From positions 1 through 34,252 of the forward strand of contig JAABRX010000041.1 of NCBI GenBank assembly GCA_011390675.1: a DNA stretch of 34,252 nt. The letters are read 5' to 3'. Shown here piece after piece: positions 10,150 through 22,737 of this stretch. The stretch is from Trueperaceae bacterium. Its GTDB lineage: Bacteria; Deinococcota; Deinococci; Deinococcales; Trueperaceae. How positions within the stretch are numbered: the first letter of the stretch is position 1; each line of letters starts with the position of its first letter. The notes beneath the pieces are model-generated. The model made no database searches. It was not told the DNA's origin and saw only the letters and a list, made by a program, of their open reading frames with translations. The translations under genes were made by a program, and so were the position numbers.

Positions 10150-10719
10150 CTAACGGCCACCCTGAGGCTTGTCGGGACGCCGATCCTGGCCCGGAGGCTC
10201 TTCCGGACGCCGATCCTGACCCGGGGGCTCCTCTGGACGTCGATCCTGGCCCGGGGGCTCTTCCGGACGCCGATCCTGCCCAGGAGGCTCGCCGTCGCGG
10301 CCGGGGATCTCCCGGTCTTCGGCACGGGGCTCGTCCTCGCGACCCTGCTCGACGCCCGGCGGGTCGGCGGGTGCGCCCGGCTCCGCCACGAAGCGCACCG
10401 CGACGTGCTCGAACGCCGCGGCCAGCAGCACGCGGAGGTCGACCCCCTCGATGCTGACGACGCCATCCGCGATCGCCACGTCGATCGCACGGGTGCCCCC
10501 GTCGTCGAGGAACAGCGTGAGCCGAGCCGTTCCCTCGAAGCCGCTCCAGACCTCCACGGACACCGACGCGCCACCCACGGTTCGGCCGATGGCGACGATG
10601 ACGCCCTGGGCGTCGGTGACGATGAACTCGGCATCCGATGGGAACTCGAAGGCGTGCGCGAGCGACGCCGCGAGCACGACGACCATCGCCGCGACGACGG
10701 TGCGGAGTTGACGGCGCAT
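10150..10719 (-). CDS. Small secreted protein A (189 aa) with repeat tail; paralog of 24130-24696
   Basis: Signal peptide MRRQLRTVVAAMVVVLAASLAHA; core EFPSDAEFIVTDAQGVIVAIGRTVGG…DGVVSIEGVDLRVLL; C-terminal (EEPPGQDRRP)n tail. Confidence 0.85.
   Translation of the reverse strand: MRRQLRTVVAAMVVVLAASLAHAFEFPSDAEFIVTDAQGVIVAIGRTVGGASVSVEVWSGFEGTARLTLFLDDGGTRAIDVAIADGVVSIEGVDLRVLLAAAFEHVAVRFVAEPGAPADPPGVEQGREDEPRAEDREIPGRDGEPPGQDRRPEEPPGQDRRPEEPPGQDRRPEEPPGQDRRPDKPQGGR
10161..10290 (-). repeat. 30-bp in-frame tandem repeat, about 4.3 copies, encoding (QDRRPEEPPG)n
   Basis: Copies at 10161-10190, 10191-10220, 10221-10250, 10251-10280 and partial 10281-10290 (consensus ccggggctcttccggacgccgatcctggc-like). 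Confidence 0.9.
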
Positions 10720-10770
10720 CGCGCCTCCCTTCCCGGGTTCGGACCTGGCCGCCCGACCCGCGCATGCCCG

Positions 10771-10802
10771 AGCATAGGCAAACGCACTGACGCGACTCTG
10801 AA
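10771..10802 (-). promoter_or_regulatory. Predicted regulator-activated promoter of secreted protein A
   Basis: Minus strand TTCAG-AGTCGC-GTCAG-TGCGTTTGCC-TATGCT: direct repeat with 11-bp period, 10 bp upstream of a -10-like TATGCT. Confidence 0.6.
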
Positions 10803-10838
10803 CGGGCGCCGGCGACGGTCGTCGCCTCCCCCGCCCGA

Positions 10839-12128
10839 TCACGGCGTCGGGTCCGCGCCGGTCGCCTCGAGCCGCGCGGCGAGGCTCGGGAGCCGGACCT
10901 CGAACACCGCGCCGCCGCCCGCTGCCGACGAGGCGGTGACCCTACCGCCGTGCTGCTCGACCCACTGCCGCGCGACCACCAACCCGATCCCGGAGCCCGA
11001 TCCGCGGCGGACGCCCCGATCGAACGGCGTCGCCTGCGCGTCGGGGTCGAGACCCGGCCCGTCGTCGACCACGCGCACGACCTGTGCGTCGCCGTCCTCG
11101 GCGAGCTCGAGCCGCACGCCCTCGGGGCGGCCCGCCGCCTGGACCGCGTTGCGCACGAGGTTGCGCAGCGCCTGCATCAAGCGGTCGCGGTCGCCGATCA
11201 CCTCGCCGATCCGCGGCGCGACCACCTCGAGCCCCGGGAACTCGCCCGCCGCCTGCGCGAGCAGGTCGCGCAGGTCCACGACGTGCGGCTCGAGCGGGCG
11301 TTCGAGCTCGCCGCGCGCCAGCACCAGCAGGTCCTGCGAGGTGCGCAGCAGCTCGTGCGCGGCACCGGTCGCCGCCCGGAGTTGCGGATCCTCGGGGTAG
11401 CGCTGCCCGACCTCGGTCAGGTGGTAGTGGACGAGCGTCAGCGGGCCGGCGAGCTCGTGCGCGACCTCGAGCAGGAACGCGCGCTCGGTTCGGGTGCGCT
11501 CGCGGATGGCGGCCAGCGCGTGGTTGAGCGCGCCCGTGAGCGACCGGACCTCGGTGAGCCCGCCGTCGTAGCGGATCGCATCCGGCGTCGCCGGATCGAC
11601 GTTCCGCGCGGCGGCGGCGACGCGATCGAGCGGCGCCAGCGCCCGACGCACCGCGACGACCGCGACCAAGCTCGCGAGCAGGAAGGTCAGCGCGCCGCCC
11701 ACCGCCAAGCTGCGCCCGAGCTCGCGGCGGGTGGCCAGGGCGGCGCCTTGGTCGTGGGCGATGCGGATCGACGCGCCCGCTTCGCGCCACGGAGCGCTCC
11801 CGACCAGATGGGGCCGACCCGCGACGAGCAGCGTCGCGGCCGGCGACGTGAGCGGCAGCGGCTCGTCGGATCCCCATGCCAGCACCAGCTGTCCGTCGGC
11901 GCCCACCAGCTGGACGACGAAGCCTGGAGCCGAGCCGGCGGCCAACGAAGCGCCCAGCACCGGTTGCTCGAAGAGCGCGGCCACCCGCTCGAGGTCGTCG
12001 GCGAGCAGACGCCGCATCGCCGCGTCCTGCTGCCGCACGAAGCCGGCGTAGGCAAGCAAGCCGAACGCCACCACGACCGCGGCCGACAGCAGGGCAACGC
12101 CCACGCCGATCCCGGTCTTGAGGCTCAC
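10839..12128 (-). CDS. Sensor histidine kinase A (429 aa)
   Basis: GTG start overlapping regulator stop (GTGA). Two TM segments, H-box FLLEVAHELAGPLTLVHYHL, N-box NLVRNAVQAAGR, G-box VVDDGPGLD. Confidence 0.93.
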   Translation of the reverse strand: MSLKTGIGVGVALLSAAVVVAFGLLAYAGFVRQQDAAMRRLLADDLERVAALFEQPVLGASLAAGSAPGFVVQLVGADGQLVLAWGSDEPLPLTSPAATLLVAGRPHLVGSAPWREAGASIRIAHDQGAALATRRELGRSLAVGGALTFLLASLVAVVAVRRALAPLDRVAAAARNVDPATPDAIRYDGGLTEVRSLTGALNHALAAIRERTRTERAFLLEVAHELAGPLTLVHYHLTEVGQRYPEDPQLRAATGAAHELLRTSQDLLVLARGELERPLEPHVVDLRDLLAQAAGEFPGLEVVAPRIGEVIGDRDRLMQALRNLVRNAVQAAGRPEGVRLELAEDGDAQVVRVVDDGPGLDPDAQATPFDRGVRRGSGSGIGLVVARQWVEQHGGRVTASSAAGGGAVFEVRLPSLAARLEATGADPTP

Positions 12129-12790
12129 TGGGGCGCTTCGCGGACCACGTACCCGAGCCCACGCACGGTGTCGATCACCCCTTGGGCCCCCGCTTCGGCG
12201 AGCTTCTTGCGCAACCGCGACACGACCACCTCGAGCGCGTTCGAGGCGGGGGGCGCGTCCGCGAACAAGCGGTCCTCGAGCTCCCCCTTGGCGAACACGC
12301 GCCCCTGACGCTCGAGGAGCGCGTGCAGGAGCTCGAACTCCTGCGCGGTCAGCGGAACGGCGACGCCGGCGACGGTGCAGGCACGCCCTTCGACGTCGAG
12401 CGCGAGCGCACCGTGGCGGACGCCGACGGCGCGCGAGCGACCCCGAAGGCGCGCGAAGATCCGGGCGAGCAGCTCGTCCATGGCGAACGGCTTGCTCACG
12501 TAGTCGTCGGCGCCGGCGTAGAGGCCCCGCACGCGGCTCGCGACGTCGCTGCGCGCGGTCAGCATGACGATGTCGGCGGCGTGCGCCGCCAGGTGCTGGG
12601 CCACGTCGATGCCGTCCATGTCGGGCAGGTTGAGGTCGAGCAGGATCAGGTCGACGTCGGGTCGGGCCAACGCGAGCGCGTCGCCCCCGGTGTGCGCGAC
12701 CACGGTGTCGTACTCACGGCCGATCGCCCGCGCCAGCGCCTCCGCCAACGCGACGTCGTCCTCGACGATCAACACCTTCGGCCGCTGCAT
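12125..12790 (-). CDS. OmpR/PhoB-family response regulator A (221 aa)
   Basis: VLIVEDD, LILLDLNLPDMDGID phospho-acceptor, DDYVSKPF, wHTH with SNALEVVVSRLRKKL and RGLGYVV. Confidence 0.95.
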   Translation of the reverse strand: MQRPKVLIVEDDVALAEALARAIGREYDTVVAHTGGDALALARPDVDLILLDLNLPDMDGIDVAQHLAAHAADIVMLTARSDVASRVRGLYAGADDYVSKPFAMDELLARIFARLRGRSRAVGVRHGALALDVEGRACTVAGVAVPLTAQEFELLHALLERQGRVFAKGELEDRLFADAPPASNALEVVVSRLRKKLAEAGAQGVIDTVRGLGYVVREAPQ

Positions 12791-12927
12791 CCCATCCGCC
12801 CGTTCGACCGGGCCCTACGGGCGCCCGGTCGCCCCAGAGTATGGCGGCGCAGCGGCGAGCGCCACCACCGGGTTCGTCACTCGCAGCACCCACACCGCGG
12901 CGCGTCGGCCCGTGTCAGAGTGCCCGG

Positions 12928-13419
12928 GTGGACCACCCCGCCACGCCCTCCCGGACCGTTCCGCGCTGGCGCCCACGCTGGTCGGCGCTGCTGCCTTCGG
13001 CACCGACGCGCTTCGCCGGACCGGCGTTCGCGTGGTGGTTCGCCGTGGTCTACCTGACGCTCGTCACGGTGCGCAGCCTGATCCACCTGGTCGCGCCCGA
13101 TGGCGGCGCGGGGTCGATCGCGACCGTCGACGTCGCGGTCGCCGGAGGCGCCAACATCGTGGCCATGTTCGGGCAATGGGGCGCCATCCAGTTGCTCCTG
13201 GCCGCGTTGCTCTGGGTCCTCCTGCTCCGCTACCGGGGCTTCGTGCCGCTCGTCTTGCTCGTGTTCCTGGTCGAGCCGGCGCTGCGTGAGCTCTCGGGCG
13301 CCCTGAAGCCCCTCGAGACCATCGGCACCGCACCCGGCGCCATCGGCAACTGGCTCGTGGTGCCGGTGCTGGCCGTCGCGTGGTGGCTCTCCCTGTGCCC
13401 GGTCCGGGAGCGGAGCTGA
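12928..13419 (+). CDS. Hypothetical multi-pass membrane protein
   Basis: GTG 12928 (VDHPATPSRTVPRW…), about four hydrophobic helices. Confidence 0.6.
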   Translation: MDHPATPSRTVPRWRPRWSALLPSAPTRFAGPAFAWWFAVVYLTLVTVRSLIHLVAPDGGAGSIATVDVAVAGGANIVAMFGQWGAIQLLLAALLWVLLLRYRGFVPLVLLVFLVEPALRELSGALKPLETIGTAPGAIGNWLVVPVLAVAWWLSLCPVRERS

Positions 13420-13462
13420 GGCTCGGCGACCCGACCTGAGTGGGACGCGTTGGGCGCCGCGC

Positions 13463-14568
13463 TCAGGTCGCCGAACGCGCCCCCGCCCGCCGGTCCATCC
13501 ACGCCACCACCGCGAGGTGGGGCATCGTCAGGGCGCTGATCCACGCTAGGTACAGCGCGACGAACCCGCCGACCCCGTCGATGCGCGGGCCCGCCCACGC
13601 GCCGAGCGCCGCGAGGAAGAGCAGCGCGATCCCCGTGATGGGGATCAGGTCGCGCGCCAGCCGCAGCACCGGCCCACGAAGGTCGCCGCAGGCGACCGCG
13701 CGCGCGTCGACGTCGCGCAGCAACAGCAGCCGCGCCAGGTGGCGCAGCGAGTGCCAGAAGAGGAAATAGGCGCCGATGGCCAGGTAGGCGGGCACCCAGG
13801 CGAAGAGCGCCACGAGCAGGGCCACCTCGCCGACGTCGAGCCAGCGACCGGCCGGGGTCGTCCACGCGCGGCGCAGCCCGAGCGCGTAGGCCAGACCGGC
13901 GCCCAGCACCACGACCAGGAGACCGCCGCGCACCATCGGCGCGCCCAGGTCGAGTCCGCCCGCCGCAGCGCCGAAGGCCGCGGCGGCGGACGCCAGCAGC
14001 CCTTCGGCCACCTCGGTCTGGACGAGCACCGGGATGGCGACCGGCAGCGCGCCGCGCAGGACGATGGCCGCGCCATGGGCGAACGGGCCCCCGCGCCGAC
14101 GGCCCAAGAAGCGCTCGAGGAAGTCGACGTCGCCCTGGCCCCAGTGGCCGACGGTCGCCAGCAGGAAGCCGACGAAGGCGAGCCCGGGCGCGACCGACCA
14201 CAGCGCCAGGTAGCCGAGCGCGAGCGCGACGTACCCCGCGAGGAAGAACGCCATCGGCAGCGGCCGACGCCCCCAGGACGCGCCCATGCGGGCGGGCACC
14301 AGGTGGTCGAGCGCCCCGTGCGGCAGACCGAACAGGACCAGCCCCAGGAGCAGCGGCACGAAGGCCGCGCGCTCGGCGGTCGCCGGGGCGAGCGCGAACC
14401 AGGCGAGCGCCGCCACGGCGCCGCCCGTCCCGGCGAGGGCGATGGGCAGCGCCAAGCGGGACGCCGCGCGCGCCGCGTCGGTGTGCGTCCCCGCGCGTCC
14501 GCGCGATGGAACGCGCTCGAGCCCCGCCGTTGGGCGGGACTCGAGCGCGAAGGTGGGACGCGTACCGA

Positions 14569-14572
<4 letters not shown>
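13463..14572 (-). CDS. blh: Brp/Blh family beta-carotene 15,15'-dioxygenase (retinal formation)
   Basis: GLPHGALDHLV, HWGQGDVDF, YFLFWHSLRHLARL, LTMPHLAVVAWMD motifs. TTG at 14572 overlaps the rhodopsin stop (TTGA); start uncertain. Confidence 0.88.
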
Positions 14573-17962
<3,390 letters not shown>

Positions 17963-18012
17963 GTCGGAACGACCACGGAACGCGAGGCCGACCGCCGTCC
18001 GGGTCGCTCGCG

Positions 18013-18051
18013 AGGGCCGCGACCCCCGAACCGATCGGGGCTCGCGGCCCT
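18013..18051 (+). terminator. Predicted katG terminator hairpin
   Basis: AGGGCCGCGA (18013-18022) pairs with TCGCGGCCCT (18042-18051); inner CCCCG/CGGGG stem; followed by tccttc. Confidence 0.6.
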
Positions 18052-18141
18052 TCCTTCGTGCGCCACCACCCCGCTGGGACGTTCGTGCCTTGCCCACGCC
18101 CCCCCGTCCTCCTAGCGTCGAGGCACGAGGAGGACCGCGGC

Positions 18142-19677
18142 ATGCAGGACGTCGGCAGCGGCGTGCGAACCCGGCGGGGCGCGTGGGTCCGCGCGGTCGT
18201 CGTGCTCGCCGTCGTCGTGGCCGTGATCGCCCCACGTTCGGGCATCGAACCGGCGTCCGGCGTGGAGGAACGCGCACCGTGGCCGAGCTTCGTCGCGCAC
18301 CTCGAGGAGACCGTTCCCAACAGGATGGACGCGTTCGGCGTGCCCGGCGTCGCCGTGGCGCTCGTCGTCGACGGCGAACCGGTATGGGCGGGGGCGTACG
18401 GCGACGCCGACCGCGATGCAGGACGCCCCATGACCGTCGACACCTATCTGCGGACGGAGTCCATCTCCAAGTCGCTCACGGCCTGGGGCGTCCTGCGGCT
18501 CGTGGAGCTCGGCCTCGTCGATCTCGACGACCCCGTCACGAAGCATCTGCGGACGTGGTCGTTCCCCGAACCGGACGACGCCGACGCGCGCGTCACCGTC
18601 CGGGCGCTGCTCGCCCACACGTCGGGCCTGCGCCACGGCGACATCGACCTGCGCTACTCCCCGGGGGCCGCCGTGCCGGCGCTGCGCACGAGCCTGACCG
18701 AGCAAGCGGGCTTCGACCGCGAGCCGGGCGCCGGCTTCGCGTACTCCAACGTGGGCTTCAACCTCCTCGAGGTGCTGATCGAGGACGTCACCGGCCAGGA
18801 CTTCGCGGCGTTCATGGAGGAGCAGGTCTTCGAACCCCTGGGCCTGCACCGCACCACGTTCGCGTGGCGCCCCGACCTGGCGCCCCCGGTGCCCATGGGC
18901 CACGACCTGGCGGGCCGCCCGACGCCCACCTACGTCTACGCCGAACGCGCCTCCGGCGGCCTGCTCGCGACCGTCGAGGACGTCGCGCGCTTCGTGGCGG
19001 CGGGTATGCCGACGTCCGCGACGGCCGGCGCCGTGCTCTCGACCGAGGCCATCGCCGAGATGCACGCGCCGCAGGTGCACGTCGCCGGGTACATGGGCGC
19101 CGTGTACCAGGCCTACGGGTTCGGGCACTTCGTCGAGACGCTGCCCAACGGCATGCAGGCGGTCTCGCACGGCGGCCAAGGGTACGGCTGGATGACCCAC
19201 TTCCACGCCGTGCCCGAGAGCGGCGACGGCATCGTGCTCCTCACCAACAGCCAACGCAGCTGGCCGCTGTTCGCCCGCGTCCTCGGCGATTGGGCTCGTT
19301 GGCGCGGCTTTCCCTCGGTGGGCATGGAGCGCATCCGCATCGCGGAGGCCGCCATGTGGGCGATCGTCGCCGGCATCCTCTACGCCGTCCTCTGGGGCGC
19401 CTGGGGCCTGGCGGCCGGGCTCGCGTCGGGTCGCCGGCGCTTCGCGCCGCACGCCCCCACGCATCGCGCCTCGCGCCTCGCTCGTGCCGCGGCATCGATC
19501 GCGATCCTGGCGGGCCTCGGCTGGGCCGCGCGTCAGACCTACCTGTTCCTGCCCTCGGTGTTCCCGGCGGCGTGGCCGTGGTTCACGGCCGCCGCGTTCG
19601 GCCTCGCCGTCGTCGGTCTCGGGACCGCCACCTTCCCCGCCACGGGTCCGCGGCGGGGGCAGCGCGCCGAGCTCTGA
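18142..19677 (+). CDS. Class C beta-lactamase-related serine hydrolase with N-terminal TM and C-terminal membrane segments
   Basis: SxxK in TESISKSLTAWG, YSN in FAYSNVGFNLLE, HTSGLRHGD; hydrophobic C-terminus. Confidence 0.92.
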   Translation: MQDVGSGVRTRRGAWVRAVVVLAVVVAVIAPRSGIEPASGVEERAPWPSFVAHLEETVPNRMDAFGVPGVAVALVVDGEPVWAGAYGDADRDAGRPMTVDTYLRTESISKSLTAWGVLRLVELGLVDLDDPVTKHLRTWSFPEPDDADARVTVRALLAHTSGLRHGDIDLRYSPGAAVPALRTSLTEQAGFDREPGAGFAYSNVGFNLLEVLIEDVTGQDFAAFMEEQVFEPLGLHRTTFAWRPDLAPPVPMGHDLAGRPTPTYVYAERASGGLLATVEDVARFVAAGMPTSATAGAVLSTEAIAEMHAPQVHVAGYMGAVYQAYGFGHFVETLPNGMQAVSHGGQGYGWMTHFHAVPESGDGIVLLTNSQRSWPLFARVLGDWARWRGFPSVGMERIRIAEAAMWAIVAGILYAVLWGAWGLAAGLASGRRRFAPHAPTHRASRLARAAASIAILAGLGWAARQTYLFLPSVFPAAWPWFTAAAFGLAVVGLGTATFPATGPRRGQRAEL

Positions 19678-20901
19678 TCAGCCCGCCACGTCCCACGCCA
19701 CCGGCAGCGCCTCGAGCGCGCGGAAGCCGGGGAGGAAGCGATAGCGCAGGTCCTCCTCGGGCACCGCGACCCGCAGCCCGGGCAGCCGCGCCAGCAGGGC
19801 GTTCAGGGCGATCTCGCCCTCGAGTCGCGCGAGCGGCGCCCCCATGCAGTAGTGCGCCCCTTTCCCGAACGCCAAGTGCGGGTTCGGGCTCCGCGCCGGG
19901 TCGAGCACGTCGGCCGCCTCGAAACGGTCGGGGTCGCGGTTGGCGCTCCCCAAGATCAGGATCAGCGGGTCGCCGCGGCGGATCGTCTGGCCACCCCACT
20001 CGACGTCCTCGGCGGCCCAGCGGTTGAGCGCGCGCTCGACCGGGCCGTCGAAGCGCAGCAGCTCCTCCACCGCGCCCGGCATCGCGGCGGGTTCGGCAGC
20101 GAGCGCGTCGCGCACGTGCGGATGGCGCGAGAGCGCCAACACCGCGTTCGCGATCAGGTTGACGGTGGTCTCGTGCCCCGCGGTGATGAGCAGCACGAGC
20201 GTGGAGAGCAGCTCGTCCAGGCTCAGGCGATCGCCGGCCTCCTCGGCCGCGACGAGGCCGGAGAGCAGGTCGTCCTGGGGATGCGCTCGGCGCTCCTCCA
20301 CGAGCGCCGCCACGTAGTCCGCGAACTCGACCATCTGCGCCTCGAGCACGCGCCCCTCGTCGGCGTCGCGCGGCGCCGCCAGGAGCGCGTTCCCCCACAC
20401 GCGCACCCGGTCGCGGTCCTCGCCCGGCACCCCGATCATCTCGAGGATGACGGTGGTGGGGAGCGGGAAGGCGAAATCGCCGATCAGCTCCATCGAGCCG
20501 CGGCCCTCGAACGGCTCGAGCAACCCGTCGGCGATCGCACGGACGCGCGGGCGCATCTCGGCGACGCGCCGGGGCGTGAAGGCTTGGCTCACGAGCCCGC
20601 GCAGACGCTGGTGGTCGACGCCGTCGTGGTTGAGCATGTGTTGCCCGATGCGGCGCAAGAGCTCGGGCTCGGGCGGCAGGTCGGCGGGGTCGTGCGCGAG
20701 CGCGGCGTCGCGCACGAAGCGCTTGTCGCGCAGCATCGCGTCGACGTCGGCGTAGCGGCTGACGAACCAGATGGGCGTGGAGCCGTCGAGCCCCGCCTGC
20801 TGCCAGATCGGCGCCTCGCGCCGCATGGCGGTGAAGGTCGGGTGGGGGTCGCGCTTGAAGCCGTCGCCGTAGAGGTCGAACCGTCGCTCCGTCTCGGACA
20901 T
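19678..20901 (-). CDS. Cytochrome P450 (407 aa)
   Basis: ITAGHETTVNLIANAV (I helix), AFGKGAHYCMGAPLARLEGEIAL (heme-thiolate loop). Start MSETERRFDLYGDG at 20901. Confidence 0.95.
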   Translation of the reverse strand: MSETERRFDLYGDGFKRDPHPTFTAMRREAPIWQQAGLDGSTPIWFVSRYADVDAMLRDKRFVRDAALAHDPADLPPEPELLRRIGQHMLNHDGVDHQRLRGLVSQAFTPRRVAEMRPRVRAIADGLLEPFEGRGSMELIGDFAFPLPTTVILEMIGVPGEDRDRVRVWGNALLAAPRDADEGRVLEAQMVEFADYVAALVEERRAHPQDDLLSGLVAAEEAGDRLSLDELLSTLVLLITAGHETTVNLIANAVLALSRHPHVRDALAAEPAAMPGAVEELLRFDGPVERALNRWAAEDVEWGGQTIRRGDPLILILGSANRDPDRFEAADVLDPARSPNPHLAFGKGAHYCMGAPLARLEGEIALNALLARLPGLRVAVPEEDLRYRFLPGFRALEALPVAWDVAG

Positions 20902-21058
20902 GGCAGCCTCCTCGCGGTCGCCGCTCTGCATCCGCGACCATGCGGTCGAGTCTAGCCGCACCGCCGCACCGAGGGACGGACGCCCGTCGCCGCAGCGGTC
21001 GTCGCGACCGTACGCTCGCGTGGCCGTGCGGTCGCGGACCGCGCGGCGGGAGGTCTCG

Positions 21059-22324
21059 ATGAAGCACCTGCTCGTGCTCGGCGGCGGCAGCGCCGGGACC
21101 ATGGTGGTCGCCAAGCTGCGGCCGCGCCTCGACCCCGAAGCCTGGCGGATCACCGTCGTCGACCGCGACGACGACCACCACTACCGCCCTGGCTACCTGT
21201 TCGTGCCGTTCGGCACCTACGGCCGCGCCGACGTGGTGCGGCCGCGGCAGCGGCAGCTCCCCGACGGGGTCGAGTTCGTCGAGGCCGAGGTGGCGGCGAT
21301 CGAACCCGAAGCGTCCAACGTGGTGTTCGCCGACGGGCGCTCGATGGCCTACGACCAGCTGGTGATCGCGACCGGCAGCCGGCCGCGCCCGGACGCCACG
21401 CCCGGCGTGCTCGGTGCCGAGTGGCGGACGAGCGTCCACGAGTTCTACACGCTCGAGGGCGCCGAGGCGCTGCGCGCCGCGATCGACGCGTTCGACGGCG
21501 GCCGCTTCGTCGTCCACGTCACCGAGATGCCCATCTCGTGCCCGGTGGCGCCGCTCGAACTGGCGTTCCTCGCCGACGCGCGCTTCCGCGAGCGCGGGAT
21601 CCGCGACCGCGTGGATCTGGTGTACGTCACTCCGCTCGACGGCGCCTTCACCCGTCCGATCGCGTCGGAGCGGCTGGGCCACCTGCTCACCGAACGCGGC
21701 ATCGAGGTCGAAACGGACTTCGTCGTCGAGCGCGTCGACCCCGAGGCCAAGACGCTGGTCAGCTTCGACGACCGCGCGGTGCCCTTCGACCTGCTGGTGA
21801 CCACGCCGCTGCACATGGGCGCCGACTTCCTCGCCGGCAGCGGCCTCGCCGACGAGCTCCACCACGTCGAGGTGGACCCGGGCACGCTGCGCTCGCGCCA
21901 CTACCCCAACGTCTTCGCCCTGGGCGACGCCGCCGACCTGCCGACCTCGAAGGCAGGGGCCACCGCCCACTACGCCGCCGACGTCTTCGTCGAGAACTTC
22001 GCGGCGCACGTCGAGGGCCGCCCGCTGCCGCACGCGTTCGACGGCCACGCGAACTGCTTCGTGGTCACGGCCCCCGGGCGGGCCGTCCTGCTCGACTTCG
22101 ACTACGAGCACGAGCCGCTGCCCGGCCACTACCCGGTGCCCGGGATCGGCCCCTTCACCCTCCTCGAGGAGAGCGCGATGAACTACGACGGCAAGATGCT
22201 CTTCCGCTGGGCCTACTGGAACGTCCTGCTGCGCGGCCACGACCTGCCGTTCCCGACGCACTACACGAGCGCCGGCAAGCGGGCGGCCGAGCCCGCCGAC
22301 GCGCGCACCGAGGTGGCGCGGTGA
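21059..22324 (+). CDS. FAD-dependent oxidoreductase, sulfide:quinone oxidoreductase-like
   Basis: HLLVLGGGSAGTMVVAKL, LVIATGSRPRPD, NVFALGDAADLPTSKAG. Two Cys, C161 (PISCPVAPLE) and C333 (FDGHANCFVV), at SQR-like positions. Confidence 0.85.
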   Translation: MKHLLVLGGGSAGTMVVAKLRPRLDPEAWRITVVDRDDDHHYRPGYLFVPFGTYGRADVVRPRQRQLPDGVEFVEAEVAAIEPEASNVVFADGRSMAYDQLVIATGSRPRPDATPGVLGAEWRTSVHEFYTLEGAEALRAAIDAFDGGRFVVHVTEMPISCPVAPLELAFLADARFRERGIRDRVDLVYVTPLDGAFTRPIASERLGHLLTERGIEVETDFVVERVDPEAKTLVSFDDRAVPFDLLVTTPLHMGADFLAGSGLADELHHVEVDPGTLRSRHYPNVFALGDAADLPTSKAGATAHYAADVFVENFAAHVEGRPLPHAFDGHANCFVVTAPGRAVLLDFDYEHEPLPGHYPVPGIGPFTLLEESAMNYDGKMLFRWAYWNVLLRGHDLPFPTHYTSAGKRAAEPADARTEVAR

Positions 22325-22737
22325 GCGCGGCTGGCAGCGCGCCTGCACCCAGCGCCGCGCCGGACGCCGCGACGGCCCCCGACCTCGCCGCCGTGCACGC
22401 CCAGTTGGCGCAGGTCGCCGAGCAGCTCGCCGCGCTGGTCGACGAGCAGCGCCGGACCCGCGAGCACCTCGAGGTCGTCGCGGCCGAGAGTCGCCGCACC
22501 GCCGAGCGCTGGGACGAGGCCGAGGCGCTGATGCGCGACCTCGCGCCGGTGGCGCGCCGCGCCGTGGGGGCCACCATCGAGAAGCTCGCGGTCCTCGAGG
22601 ACCCCAAGTACCGCGAGGTCCTCGGCGCCACCGCCCAGGTCGCGGACCGCATGCTGCGCAGCTTCGAGCCCGCGGGCGTGCGGTCGATCGGCGACAACCT
22701 GGTGCTGCTCCTCAAGACCATCCAGGGCATGCGGTGA
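22321..22737 (+). CDS. DUF1641-like protein
   Basis: GTG start overlapping upstream stop (GTGA); helical, LEDPKYREVLGATAQVADRMLRSFEP…IQGMR. Confidence 0.65.
   Translation: MSAAGSAPAPSAAPDAATAPDLAAVHAQLAQVAEQLAALVDEQRRTREHLEVVAAESRRTAERWDEAEALMRDLAPVARRAVGATIEKLAVLEDPKYREVLGATAQVADRMLRSFEPAGVRSIGDNLVLLLKTIQGMR

Noticed and set aside
10161-10290. CRISPR-like array of 30-bp units
   Set aside because: Contiguous repeats without spacers, in frame inside a CDS; encodes a protein repeat.
13432-13470. Inverted repeat CGACCTGAG…CTCAGGTCG at a convergent junction
   Set aside because: Possible terminator, but 9-bp arms with a long 21-nt loop overlap the blh stop codon; too weak to list as a feature.
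19583-22348. 921-aa minus ORF spanning the P450 and SQR-like genes
   Set aside because: Out of frame with the true P450; composition is typical of shadow ORFs.
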